A DNA stretch of 58,835 bases from Bacillus sp. JCM 19041 (GTDB taxonomy: Bacteria > Bacillota > Bacilli > Bacillales > Bacillaceae_D): contig BAXC01000013.1 of the NCBI GenBank assembly GCA_001310375.1, positions 1 through 58,835 on the forward strand, in the 5' to 3' direction. Position 1 is the stretch's first letter; every line of letters begins with the position of its first letter. Made by a program: the position numbers and the translations under genes. A model generated the notes under the pieces. That model searched no databases and was not told the DNA's origin. It was given only the letters and a program-made list of their open reading frames with translations. Shown piece after piece: positions 17,067 to 25,260 of the stretch.

Positions 17067-17541
17067 AACGTGGGAGTGAATGAAATTGACTCACATTGTA
17101 ACCATTGTGAGGAAAATCACCGACGTAGTGCATACCAACGCTAGTGTAAAAGGCTTTTAGCTTTTTATTTCCAGCCCAACAGTCTAAGTAAAGGGTGGCC
17201 TTTTCTTGATTTGCTAGATCAAGAGCGAATTTTATCATCTTACTACCTAACTGTTGTCCTTGAAAAGCTGGTTTAAGTGCAATTTGTCCAAGATATTTAG
17301 ACGTGCCTTCTAAACTAGAGCTGTTTAATACTGTTTGACTTGTCAAATAAAAGGTCCCGATCACTTGACGATCTTGTTCTAGTACATAAATAAAGGAATG
17401 AGTGATCCGGTTTAAGATCATTTGCTTATCCCAAGGATATTCCCACTGCATAATCCCCTTTTGATGAAGGTCAACTGTTGTTTCGTTTAATAATAAGACA
17501 ATCTCTTCACTATCTTCTTCGGTCGCAAGTCGTATCGTCAT
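17065..17541 (-). CDS. GNAT-family N-acetyltransferase
   Basis: 158 residues with a full GNAT domain: IRLATEEDSEEI at the start, IGTFYLTSQ in strand 4, and the acetyl-CoA loop with QIALKPAFQGQQLGSKMI (Q-x-x-G-x-G/S type), then LYLDCWAGNKKLKAFYTSVGMHYVG. Substrate unknown. A single-gene unit with GGAGG upstream. Confidence 0.88.
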   Translation of the reverse strand: MTIRLATEEDSEEIVLLLNETTVDLHQKGIMQWEYPWDKQMILNRITHSFIYVLEQDRQVIGTFYLTSQTVLNSSSLEGTSKYLGQIALKPAFQGQQLGSKMIKFALDLANQEKATLYLDCWAGNKKLKAFYTSVGMHYVGDFPHNGYNVSQFHSLPR

Positions 17542-17869
17542 GTATCATACCTCCAATTGTGTATAAATTGATCATATCAAGATTGGAGACCAAAGGATAA
17601 GACGAAAGAACGAAGCTTATTGATAAGTAATGGTGATCATTGGTATGAATTAGAGGAGCTGTTTTCAGTTATATCAAACTAGTTAATAACAGAAAAATCT
17701 GTTTCCATTATCGTCATCTATTCCCATCCTATCTAGTACATGCTTTAAAAAAAGAACGGTGGTCTTAGGTATAAAGGTGGCAATAAAAGGATTTTATTCT
17801 TTGAAACAGGAAACGCTTTTTAAACGAAGAACAAATGTAAAGAATCGTGTTTAAGAAGGAGGAATGGGA
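17542..17869. other. Intergenic region before the FAD gene
   Basis: This 328-bp AT-rich stretch must contain the promoters of the divergent GNAT and FAD-oxidoreductase genes. I see no strong hairpin, repeat or small ORF. GAAACAGGAAACGC near 17801 is only loosely cre-like. Confidence 0.4.
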
Positions 17870-19312
17870 ATGAAGAAAATAAAAGATCAGACTGCGCTTG
17901 TCATTGGTGGCAGCATGGCTGGATTATTTGCTGCTCGAGTTCTGTCAGATTTCTTTCAGAGTGTAGTAGTTGTTGACCGTGATTATTATCCAAGTGAGCC
18001 GCAGAACCGAAAAGGAGTACCACAATCATTTCATGTTCACCGGCTCCTTCCTAAGGGAAGAGAGATTATGGATACATATTTTCCAGGCTTCATAGAGGAC
18101 CTAGTTGAAAAAGGAGCCTATGATGGGTCGGATAAACCAGGGTATGTGGTGACGCCTTTAGGGGAATTAGAAGTAACGTCCCCAATTGAAGATGCAGGGT
18201 CAAGCCGGGCGCTGTTGGAATGGACGTTGCGAGAACGGGTGATGACTCGTCCGAATATAAAATGGGTGACCGACATAGAGATAACGGGCTTGACGCAGTC
18301 TGATGATCATCTTGCGATTACAGGTGTATGGGGAAAAAAGCGGAAGACAGGCGAACAAGTTTGGCTAGGTGCTGATATGATCATTGATGCAAGTGGACGT
18401 TTAACAAAGTTAGAACACTGGCTTAAACAACTAAATAAAACGATTCCCGCTTCTGAAAGGTTACATACACATATTGGTTACACAACTAGGTACTATGAAG
18501 TACCAGAAGAGGCAGATCAATCGTTTACAGATATTATTGTCCAAGGTGTTCCTTCAAAAGAAATTGGCGCCGGTTTGTTCTCTTTCCAAGAAAACAAGCG
18601 TGCCGGCATTATTTTATACTTTGCTGGCGGAGGAAAGTATCCATCTACTGATGGAGAAACGTTTGAGTCCGATATTTCAAATCTATTTGATACAAGAATT
18701 GCGGATACAGCAAAAGGGTTTATTCCTATTACAGAGCCACGCGGCTACCGCATTCAAGAATGTGCGCGCCGTCATTATGAAGAGGCAGCAGACTGGCCAA
18801 AAGGACTAATCGCAATCGGAGATGCTTTTTGTAATTTTGATCCGTTGTTCGGTCAGGGGATTAGCGTTGCGGCGATTGAAGCACGCATACTAGACCAATG
18901 CTTAAAAGAACGGACTTTTCTAGAAGATGGGTTTGAACAACACTTTATGAGAAACATCCAACAAGCAATTGAACCGGCTTGGTGGACCAGTGGATTATCA
19001 GATCTGCAATGGCCAGGTGTTTCGTATGAAGGGAATGGAACATTATCCGATGTGTCGTTTGCGTTAACTTATTTAGAGCAATACATGATTAAAGCTTTTG
19101 AAGAGAAAAAGCAAGGAAAGACAGAACTTGTGAATCGTTATTTTGGAATGATTGGTTTATTGCATTCACCTACTGAAGTCTTTAATGGCGAAACGCTTGA
19201 AAAACTAGCACAAACATCGAATGCGTTAGCAGCTTATAGACAAAAGGGAGAGACGTGGGAGGATGTGATTAAAGCGCATATTCCTGCTTTTTCAGAGGGG
19301 TTGGTTGTTTAA
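17870..19312 (+). CDS. FAD-dependent oxidoreductase (aromatic hydroxylase/epoxidase-like)
   Basis: About 480 residues. The N-terminal Rossmann motif is VIGGSMAGLFAARVLSDFF, the charged end of strand 2 is VVVVDRDYYP, and the second FAD motif is AIGDAFCNFDPLFGQGIS. This layout fits FAD monooxygenases related to polyketide epoxidases and 2-polyprenyl-methoxyphenol hydroxylases. Substrate not predictable. The ATG at 17870 was chosen (seven bases from GGAGG) over 17864, which is too close. No partner genes are adjacent, and the following DNA is decayed. Confidence 0.82.
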   Translation: MKKIKDQTALVIGGSMAGLFAARVLSDFFQSVVVVDRDYYPSEPQNRKGVPQSFHVHRLLPKGREIMDTYFPGFIEDLVEKGAYDGSDKPGYVVTPLGELEVTSPIEDAGSSRALLEWTLRERVMTRPNIKWVTDIEITGLTQSDDHLAITGVWGKKRKTGEQVWLGADMIIDASGRLTKLEHWLKQLNKTIPASERLHTHIGYTTRYYEVPEEADQSFTDIIVQGVPSKEIGAGLFSFQENKRAGIILYFAGGGKYPSTDGETFESDISNLFDTRIADTAKGFIPITEPRGYRIQECARRHYEEAADWPKGLIAIGDAFCNFDPLFGQGISVAAIEARILDQCLKERTFLEDGFEQHFMRNIQQAIEPAWWTSGLSDLQWPGVSYEGNGTLSDVSFALTYLEQYMIKAFEEKKQGKTELVNRYFGMIGLLHSPTEVFNGETLEKLAQTSNALAAYRQKGETWEDVIKAHIPAFSEGLVV

Positions 19313-19364
19313 ATTGGAATGATGAATTGATTTTGATTACTTTTTTTGGGGAGGGGGAGCTTAC

Positions 19365-19515
19365 TTGGAATTTACAGAACGTACGTTGAGAATAATAAGA
19401 ATAGCAGAAAATGAAGCAGAGAAAAACAAGAGAGCTCGTTCTTCCTATCCATTTATTTCTAGGAGTATTGCAAGAAAATACAGGTGTCTGTGCTGAACTC
19501 AATCAACTAAATTGA
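19365..19515 (+). pseudogene. Clp N-domain (ClpC-N-like) fragment
   Basis: From a TTG at 19365, behind GGGAGGGGGAG, the frame reads MEFTERTLRIIRIAENEAEKNK. One extra base (or two missing) near 19434 then shifts to ELVLPIHLFLGVLQENTGVCAELNQLN and a stop at 19513. The pattern FTER...A..EA......H.LLG.L....G is that of the Clp repeat N-domain. Only about one of the two repeats is left, so this is a truncated remnant, not a sequencing split of an intact gene. Confidence 0.5.
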
Positions 19516-19534
19516 ACGCTATATAATTTAGTGG

Positions 19535-19825
19535 TTGAAAAGGAAATATTCTAACAGTTTATCTTATAGAAATGCAGAGGCAAATGATAGTGCAGCGTTA
19601 ACGGCTTTTACAAAAAACGAATTTGGTGAACGGTGGCTGCCTTCAATTAGGAGTGGTTTTAGCAAAGTAGAGATCCCTATTTTACTTGCTAGAAAAAATG
19701 ATGAGATAATAGGGTATGCTTGTTTTGAGGTCGTTTGAAATGAAAAAGGATTGTTTGGTCCAATGGGGACGGGGAAACAAATCGAGTTAAAGGGGGAGGA
19801 TATGCAATACAGACCATATCAATGA
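19535..19825 (+). pseudogene. Decayed GNAT acetyltransferase
   Basis: The frame from the TTG at 19535 reads a GNAT N-terminal half ending PILLARKNDEIIGYACFEVV. A TGA at 19736-19738 interrupts it, and the same frame continues NEKGLFGPMGT, the expected next GNAT element, before losing similarity. Because the stop is in frame, this is nonsense decay rather than an indel artefact. The acetyl-CoA site is missing. Confidence 0.55.
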
Positions 19826-19959
19826 TAGGTAGGAAGAGAATCGTAGTTTGATTACATTGACGCGCGCCTCTCCCAACTTACAAAACAGCAAGGATTTAAT
19901 GGGCGTTCAGATCTATGGAGTATGTCTAGGGGTGAATACGAAGAGACGCGCGGATGACT

Positions 19960-20373
19960 TTACCTTACGTCAAACGTAATTGTACCACTTGCTGCAACGG
20001 TTCCTGTTACTACATCGCCATAATAGGAACCTGGCAACATACCCGTAAACGTTCTCGTCAAATTTGGCTGACGCAATGGTCCAAAGCCAGTGCAGTTTCC
20101 AGTGTTGGCATTACACAAACGAACCATTGGATCGCCAGAAAAATTTAGGTTTCTGACAGTGACCGTAACGTTAGCCCCTCCTTGTGGAACTGCTAATTTT
20201 CCGTCCCATTGCCCATCTCTTGTTTTGAAATTATACGGGCCATATGTTTTTAAAGGGGTGACAGCATCAACGTTCGTTTCAGCTGATGATTCAGCAAATG
20301 CCTCCGATGGACTATTTAAAGAGGCCACGGACAAAACAATGACTAGTATCAAAAATGAAAATATTTTTTTCAT
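19960..20373 (-). CDS. Small secreted protein of unknown function
   Basis: 137 residues. The start at 20373 has AAAGGAGGTGA just upstream; an upstream in-frame start lacks one. The signal peptide is MKKIFSFLILVIVLSVASLNS with likely cleavage after EAFA. The mature part (about 110 residues) starts with a Thr/Glu-rich stretch. It then has alternating strands: GPYNFKTRDGQWDG, VTVTVRNLNFSGDPMVRLCNANTGNCTGFG, ending SGTITFDVR. Two cysteines seven residues apart could form a disulfide. The pattern suggests a small beta-sandwich. I do not recognise the family. Confidence 0.75.
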   Translation of the reverse strand: MKKIFSFLILVIVLSVASLNSPSEAFAESSAETNVDAVTPLKTYGPYNFKTRDGQWDGKLAVPQGGANVTVTVRNLNFSGDPMVRLCNANTGNCTGFGPLRQPNLTRTFTGMLPGSYYGDVVTGTVAASGTITFDVR

Positions 20374-20540
20374 TAAGTTCACCTCCTTTTCTTTATTAAA
20401 CATATTTGCGGGATTATTTTCAAGGTCTCTATTGATTTTCCCAACGTTACTTTTGAGCCAATCTACTTAATCTGCTCTCACAAAAAAGGACATCGATCTT
20501 CGTTTAAAAGGTATGGATTTATCGAAGGAGCCTGGCGTAG

Positions 20541-22408
20541 TTAGGCTCCTTCCCATTTAATGGTTATTTCATCACCTGGATAAATCAGATGAGGATTTTC
20601 CAAGTTATTTGTTTTCTCAAGTGTTGTCCATAAATAGTTGTAACGTAGGCCAATTTCAAACAGTGTATCCCCTGTTTGGACGGTGTGGATCGTTTCGGTT
20701 GGTGCTGTGCTCGAATTTCCGGAACCAATCGTAAATGACGCAACCGTGCCAGAGATTTCATAACTTGCGAGAAGGGTTGGTTCACCGCTTGGACTCTTGC
20801 TTGCTGGAACAAATGTTAACCCTTCTGGTGCATTATCGCTTGGAGTATCTTCATCACTAAAATCACGAGTAGAGAAATACGCCTCGTATTTCGCTTCGGC
20901 CGGGTTCGTAATGTCATAAACAAACAATCCGCCGTCGCGCTCAAGTGCAATAAATGCATATGTTTTGCCATCAATCTCTGCTAGTTCTACTGTTTCTGGC
21001 TCTGGTCCTTTGTTATCGCTCCGATCATCGAAAGCATCTTCCTCATGATTGGTGTTAAAGAAGTCTGGGTTGATTTCGGCAAGTTTTTGCTCAAACTCAT
21101 CGCCGCTATCAAATACAAGCTCCATTGTGTCTGCGTCAAAAATCGAGAATGATCGTCCACCAAAGGAATAGAGTGCTTCATACTGCTCGTCTTCATTAGT
21201 TGGTGCAGACGTCGTGACGTTTAATCGCCCAAGGTTTTCATCGGCAAATAAATCATCTTCTACGAGTTGATCCAATTCTTCTTGTGAGAATCCAGCAAAA
21301 AGGTCTGCATTGAAAGCCACTTTATCTTGAAGTTCGGCTGCGCGCGCTTCTTCTGAGAAGCCTTCATAATCTTGCGCATCCCCTTCGTTTGGTGTAACGA
21401 TATACGTTTTCCCGTTTGTTTCATAGAGTGCAATTGCATCAGGTTGATGGATGCCGAGGACTGGCCACTGTTGGATGTTGATTTTTCGGTCTTTGTCAGA
21501 AACGTCCATGCCGTTTCCAGCCTCTGAATGGTCTTTATAGCCAAGAGATTTCACACTTGTAAATTTGTTTTCGTTTAAATCGAGTGTGGCAATGGCGTTG
21601 TTTTCCTGTAAGACAACATAAGCGAGAGAGCTATCACTTGTTACAGCGATGAATTCTGGCTCAAGATCTTCTACGTAACTTGAATCTGGGTGGACTTTAC
21701 GTACATTTTCTTCAATGATTTCATCAGTGAATGTTGCTGTCTCGATTGTTTCTGCTTGATCCGCGCCGCTTCCCACATCGATGATCGAAACGGAACCTTC
21801 TGGATTGACGCTATAATCGTCATTTGGCTCACCCTCGTTGGCAACGAGGAGTTTCTCGCCATCTGGAGTAAACGTGACCATATCAGGGAGAGCACCAACT
21901 TCTATTGTTGAGAGGTGGTTGCCATTACTAGTGATAAAGATCACATGGCCTGGGTCTGTTTTTGGATCAGCGACAGTTGCGACAGCATGATGTCTTCGGT
22001 CGGGTGAACGGCAATACTAGTCAAATCCCCGACATTTGATAAGTTAGGGTCAAGATCTTTTACGTATAATTGCTTTTTTAATGGGATTTCATTAAAGGTT
22101 GTACCATCTTTAAGTGAGTCGTCATCAAGAATATCAATAGACTGTGCATCACCATTAATGGAGAAGATTTGGTTGCTTCTCTCGTCATACGCAACGATTT
22201 CAGCACCACCGGAGCCAAATTCGGCACCGCTTTGGTAGTGACCAGAGATCGTAATCGGTAACTTTCCAGTTGTCGCTTCATTATGAAGAGTAAGAGAGGA
22301 TGGGCTTTTTTGTTTGGGAGGCGGAGACCCGTCACTTGCGTGGGCAGGAAGTGTAAAAGTTGTTAAAATAGTAGCGATTGCAATGGAAGCCATGTACGTC
22401 TTTTTCAT
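20541..22408 (-). CDS. Choice-of-anchor I family secreted protein with C-terminal LysM (one frameshift)
   Basis: About 622 residues after adding one G near 21992. Signal peptide MKKTYMASIAIATILTTF...PAHA, then a beta-propeller-like region with repeated strands such as TSIAVHPTEDIM, LPDMVTFTPDGEKLLVANEGEPNDDY and TYAFIALERDGGLFVYDI. This is the choice-of-anchor I type, often seen in alkaline-phosphatase-like surface proteins. The C-terminus is one LysM domain (HTVQTGDTLFEIGLRYNY...YPGDEITI), which should hold it to peptidoglycan. The propeller is acidic, fitting an alkaliphile's exterior. Enzymatic activity is not evident. Confidence 0.8.
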
Positions 22409-22537
22409 TTTGTCAGTCACCCCGTTGTGTATGTATGCACCAAGCATAGCAAGGGAATGAAAACAAGGTGTAAAGCACGAGTGAATGTTTTGTAAAGTAG
22501 TTGGAGAAAAGGTGAACCGAGAACGGAGGATGGGTAA

Positions 22538-22951
22538 ATGGAGATGAAAGAGATTCAAAAAGAAGAAGCCTGGGAATTGCGGCATATCGTCATGTATCCA
22601 ACAAAAAAGCAATCTACTGTATGGCTTAAAGATGATGATTCGGGTGTTCATTACGGGTTATATGTAAAAGGTAAACTCGTGTCGGTTGTTTCGCTGTTCC
22701 TCAAGGGCGAGAATGCGCAGTTTCGCAAGTTTGCGACTCTTGTGGAAGAGCAAGGGAAAGGGTACGGAACGTTTTTATTGCGTCAAGTGTTGAACGAGGC
22801 GGAAAGAAACGGTGTAAAAAGGATTTGGTGTAATGCGAGGTGGAACAAGAGAGACTTTTATAAACGATTTAACTTGATAGAAACAGATGAAACATTTAAT
22901 CGGGGCGGGATTGACTATGTCATTATGGAGAAAGTGAAGGATAAAAAATAA
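22538..22951 (+). CDS. GNAT-family N-acetyltransferase
   Basis: 137 residues; YGLYVKGKLVSVVSLFL, then FRKFATLVEEQGKGYGTFLLRQVLNEA with the acetyl-CoA motif Q-G-K-G-Y-G, then RIWCNARWNKRDFYKRFNLIETDE. It belongs to the short ElaA/YjcF-like GNAT set. Substrate unknown. Confidence 0.88.
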   Translation: MEMKEIQKEEAWELRHIVMYPTKKQSTVWLKDDDSGVHYGLYVKGKLVSVVSLFLKGENAQFRKFATLVEEQGKGYGTFLLRQVLNEAERNGVKRIWCNARWNKRDFYKRFNLIETDETFNRGGIDYVIMEKVKDKK

Positions 22952-23149
22952 AATGTAGCGAAAGAGCTTGCGAGTTGGATCCCTGAAATCTTGCTGAATG
23001 GGCAGGATCATTAAATAAGAGAAAATGATCGAATACAAGAGAATAAATCAATAAAATAGGAAATTGTACTTTACGAAACAAGCGAAGGCGTTTCTTTATG
23101 CACTACACGGGGATTATGGCTGATATACTGGTTAAAAGGTGGTATAGCA

Positions 23150-23443
23150 ATGGTTCTAGAAGTAGTCATGTTGCAAGTAAAAGTAAATATGGAAAAAGAG
23201 TATGAAAAGGCATTCAGAGAAGCATCTAAAATAATGGCCTCGATGAAAGGCTAAATCTCTCATGAATTGCAAAGATGCATCGAAGTAAAGGGAAGATATT
23301 TATTATTAGTTAGGTGGGAGACGTTAGAAGATCACACCATTGGTTTTAGAGGATCTAAAGAATATAAAAGTTGGAAAAAACAATTGCATCATTTTTATGA
23401 TCCATTCCCGACAGTTGAACATTTTCAGAGTGTTCCACTTTAA
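23150..23443 (+). pseudogene. Antibiotic biosynthesis monooxygenase-like gene with in-frame stop
   Basis: The 97-codon frame has TAA at 23252-23254 after ASMKG. The same frame continues ISHELQRCIEVKGRYLLLVRWETLEDH and FRGSKEYKSWKK...YDPFPTVEHF, the normal ABM-domain sequence (cofactor-free or heme-type monooxygenase fold). A Tyr codon is expected at the stop. Unlike most breaks in this window it is a substitution, so it may be real inactivation. No clear ribosome site lies directly upstream. Confidence 0.6.
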
Positions 23444-23464
23444 AGAAGGGGGAGGGTTTTGGTT

Positions 23465-23548
23465 ATGTTTCAGACATTATGGTTTGCTGGAATGCCAATG
23501 CATATTCCGATTATAGGTGTCTTAGCTACAATTATGGAAAAAGGTTAA
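23465..23548 (+). CDS. Tiny hydrophobic ORF, 27 aa
   Basis: Starts at ATG 23465 about eight bases after GGGAGGG and encodes MFQTLWFAGMPMHIPIIGVL plus seven residues, a single membrane-like segment. It follows the broken monooxygenase by 21 bases. It may be a real small peptide or the head of a decayed gene. Confidence 0.3.
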   Translation: MFQTLWFAGMPMHIPIIGVLATIMEKG

Positions 23549-23704
23549 CTAGCAAAAGACCAATAGAACATTAGCTTAATTATGAATTTGATCGCTTAAC
23601 ATACTACGATATCCACTATTAATAGATAAGAACACAAGATAAAAAGTGAATGTTCCTAATTAAACGACTATGTACAATACTTTAACGATTGGAGGATAAA
23701 CAAA

Positions 23705-23830
23705 TTGATGATATTTGTGATTCTAGCAATCATTGTTACTTTATTTGCTATTGAACGTAAATTAAGCAAAATGATCGAGCAAAATAAGACAATCATTGAG
23801 CTAATGAGAGAGGAAAGGAAAAGGATTTAG
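23705..23830 (+). CDS. Small membrane/coiled-coil protein, 41 aa
   Basis: TTG start nine bases after GGAGG. The peptide has one membrane segment (MIFVILAIIVTLFAI) followed by a charged amphipathic helix (KLSKMIEQNKTIIELMREER). This shape is common in small Bacillus membrane proteins. No family recognised. Confidence 0.45.
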   Translation: MMIFVILAIIVTLFAIERKLSKMIEQNKTIIELMREERKRI

Positions 23831-23856
23831 GGTAGTAGTATGCTTCAAAAGAAAGA

Positions 23857-23946
23857 ATGGTAGAGACTCTTGATGAAATTATGAAACGAATCGAAGAAAG
23901 TAATGGTCATGCAAGCGTAATGAATAACGGGATAAAACGAATGTGA
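23857..23946 (+). CDS. Possible 29-aa ORF
   Basis: ATG 23857 to TGA 23946 reads MVETLDEIMKRIEESNGHAS and nine more residues, a helical charged peptide. There is no convincing ribosome site. It lies just before a GNAT gene and may be only a fragment. Confidence 0.2.
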   Translation: MVETLDEIMKRIEESNGHASVMNNGIKRM

Positions 23947-23972
23947 AGAACTGTAGAAGAGGGGAATTTTAA

Positions 23973-24461
23973 ATGTCGGTCACAATTAAAGCAGTGAAAG
24001 AATCAGAAAAAACGATTCTAAAGAACCTTTACTCCCTGTATTTACACGACCTCTCAAGATTTACTTCCAATATAGATGTTAAAGAAGATGGTTCATTTGA
24101 ATTTAAGAGTTTGGATACATTCTGGGAAGTCAAAGGCCTTTCACCGTACTTTATAAAATTTGATGATCAAATGATCGGCTTTATATTATTATTGGAGCGT
24201 CCTTTTTTGAAAAAGGAAATTGATTTTGGAGTAAATGATCTCTTTATACTGAATAAATACAAAGGAAGAGGGTTGGGAAAGCAAGCCATAGAAAAGTTGT
24301 TCCAAGAGAAACAGGGAAAGTATTTTGTCATTGAGCTTACTGAAAATAGATATGCTGTGTCATTTTGGAAAAAGCTATATGCTGAATTCAAGATTCAATT
24401 TGAAGAAAGACAAGACACCATTGATGATGAGCGATGTCTCATTCAAACGTTTAAGGTTTGA
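23973..24461 (+). CDS. GNAT-family N-acetyltransferase
   Basis: 162 residues: VKESEKTILKNLYSLYLHDLSRF at the start, FDDQMIGFILLLERP, INDLFILNKYKGRGLGKQAIEKL-type acetyl-CoA loop (K-G-R-G-L-G), and NRYAVSFWKKLYAEF. This is the subgroup with the YLYDLS-like N-terminus. AGGGGAA precedes the start. Substrate unknown. Confidence 0.87.
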   Translation: MSVTIKAVKESEKTILKNLYSLYLHDLSRFTSNIDVKEDGSFEFKSLDTFWEVKGLSPYFIKFDDQMIGFILLLERPFLKKEIDFGVNDLFILNKYKGRGLGKQAIEKLFQEKQGKYFVIELTENRYAVSFWKKLYAEFKIQFEERQDTIDDERCLIQTFKV

Positions 24462-24510
24462 TTTCTTAGAGGCACTCTGATAATCATAATGAAATAAGTT
24501 GTTTAACAAA

Positions 24511-24828
24511 TTATTCATGACTCTCCTCTTTCTTGCTATACATTTCATAGGCAAAATAGCCAAACAAATAGCCGATTCCCGCTCCAAAACTAACTGTAGA
24601 TAGTAAAGATACGTTAAAAAATAGGCTAATAAGTATACCTACATTACAACCAAATAGCATTCCAAGGGGTATGAAATTATCTAATAAACGTTGAGCGCTT
24701 TTTGATTTTTTCTTACCTAGAGTACCTTGTTTATACTTATGTTCAAGTCTTTTAATGACAAATACAACAATCGCTCCCATTAATGCAAGAGGGAGTATGT
24801 TATAAATAATGTCCATTACTGACTCCAT
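24511..24828 (-). CDS. Small membrane protein, unknown
   Basis: About 105 residues from the ATG at 24828; the upstream ATG at 24849 overlaps what looks like the ribosome site (AAAGGAG). Segments: LPLALMGAIVVFVIKRL, a basic loop HKYKQGTLGKKKSKSAQRLL, FIPLGMLFGCNVGILISLFF and VSFGAGIGYLFGYFAYEMY. Three membrane helices with a positively charged first loop. No family recognised. Confidence 0.65.
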   Translation of the reverse strand: MESVMDIIYNILPLALMGAIVVFVIKRLEHKYKQGTLGKKKSKSAQRLLDNFIPLGMLFGCNVGILISLFFNVSLLSTVSFGAGIGYLFGYFAYEMYSKKEESHE

Positions 24829-24910
24829 GATAGATGGATCTCCTTTCATTTTTATAATGAGCTTTTATTTACATAGATGAAGGATCGAGCTAGTTACAAG
24901 AGAAAGTAGT

Positions 24911-25120
24911 TTATAAACAAACAAGCCTACTCACTTTACGTAAAAACGAAGCCGGCAGCCACCGGCTTCGTTTAGGTTGGACTGTGTATGTGATATTCTT
25001 TTTGCTGTTGCTGTTTAGTTTCTTTGCCAATAATTCGGCGGCAACAGAATCAGTATAGGTTTTATCCAAATGGCTGTTTAAATCCTTTAGGGTTCCTGTC
25101 ACTCCGTTCGTATCGCGCAC
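24911..25120 (-). CDS. Small hypothetical protein
   Basis: The frame encodes VRDTNGVTGTLKDLNSHLDK, then SVAAELLAKKLNSNSKKNITYTV, which looks like a genuine short cytoplasmic protein. The frame is open upstream to about 25136 (KYKI before VRDT), and its true start is unclear. It then runs through the hairpin at 24944-24973. Since a terminator is unlikely to be coding, the real stop is probably the TAA at the hairpin edge, lost through a one-base indel. Family not recognised. Confidence 0.45.
   Translation of the reverse strand: MRDTNGVTGTLKDLNSHLDKTYTDSVAAELLAKKLNSNSKKNITYTVQPKRSRWLPASFLRKVSRLVCL
24944..24973 (-). terminator. Terminator hairpin
   Basis: AAACGAAGCCGG and CCGGCTTCGTTT form a perfect 12-base stem with a six-base loop; on the minus strand it is followed by TTACG after the T run. 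It ends the small hypothetical gene read on the minus strand. Confidence 0.8.
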
Positions 25121-25260
25121 AATTTTGTACTTACGGGGTCACTCCTAAATTCGATTCAGCTTAGCTTAAAGCTGTTTGTTTATTGTCTCATAGAGAGGAA
25201 CAGCATGTAACAGATAATTTCCGACAATTAATGCATGACGTAACGATTCGTGATCGTCAG

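Noticed and set aside
17795..17815. cre site before the FAD gene
   Set aside because: GAAACAGGAAACGCTTTTT lacks the needed T-G and the right-hand C-A of the consensus.
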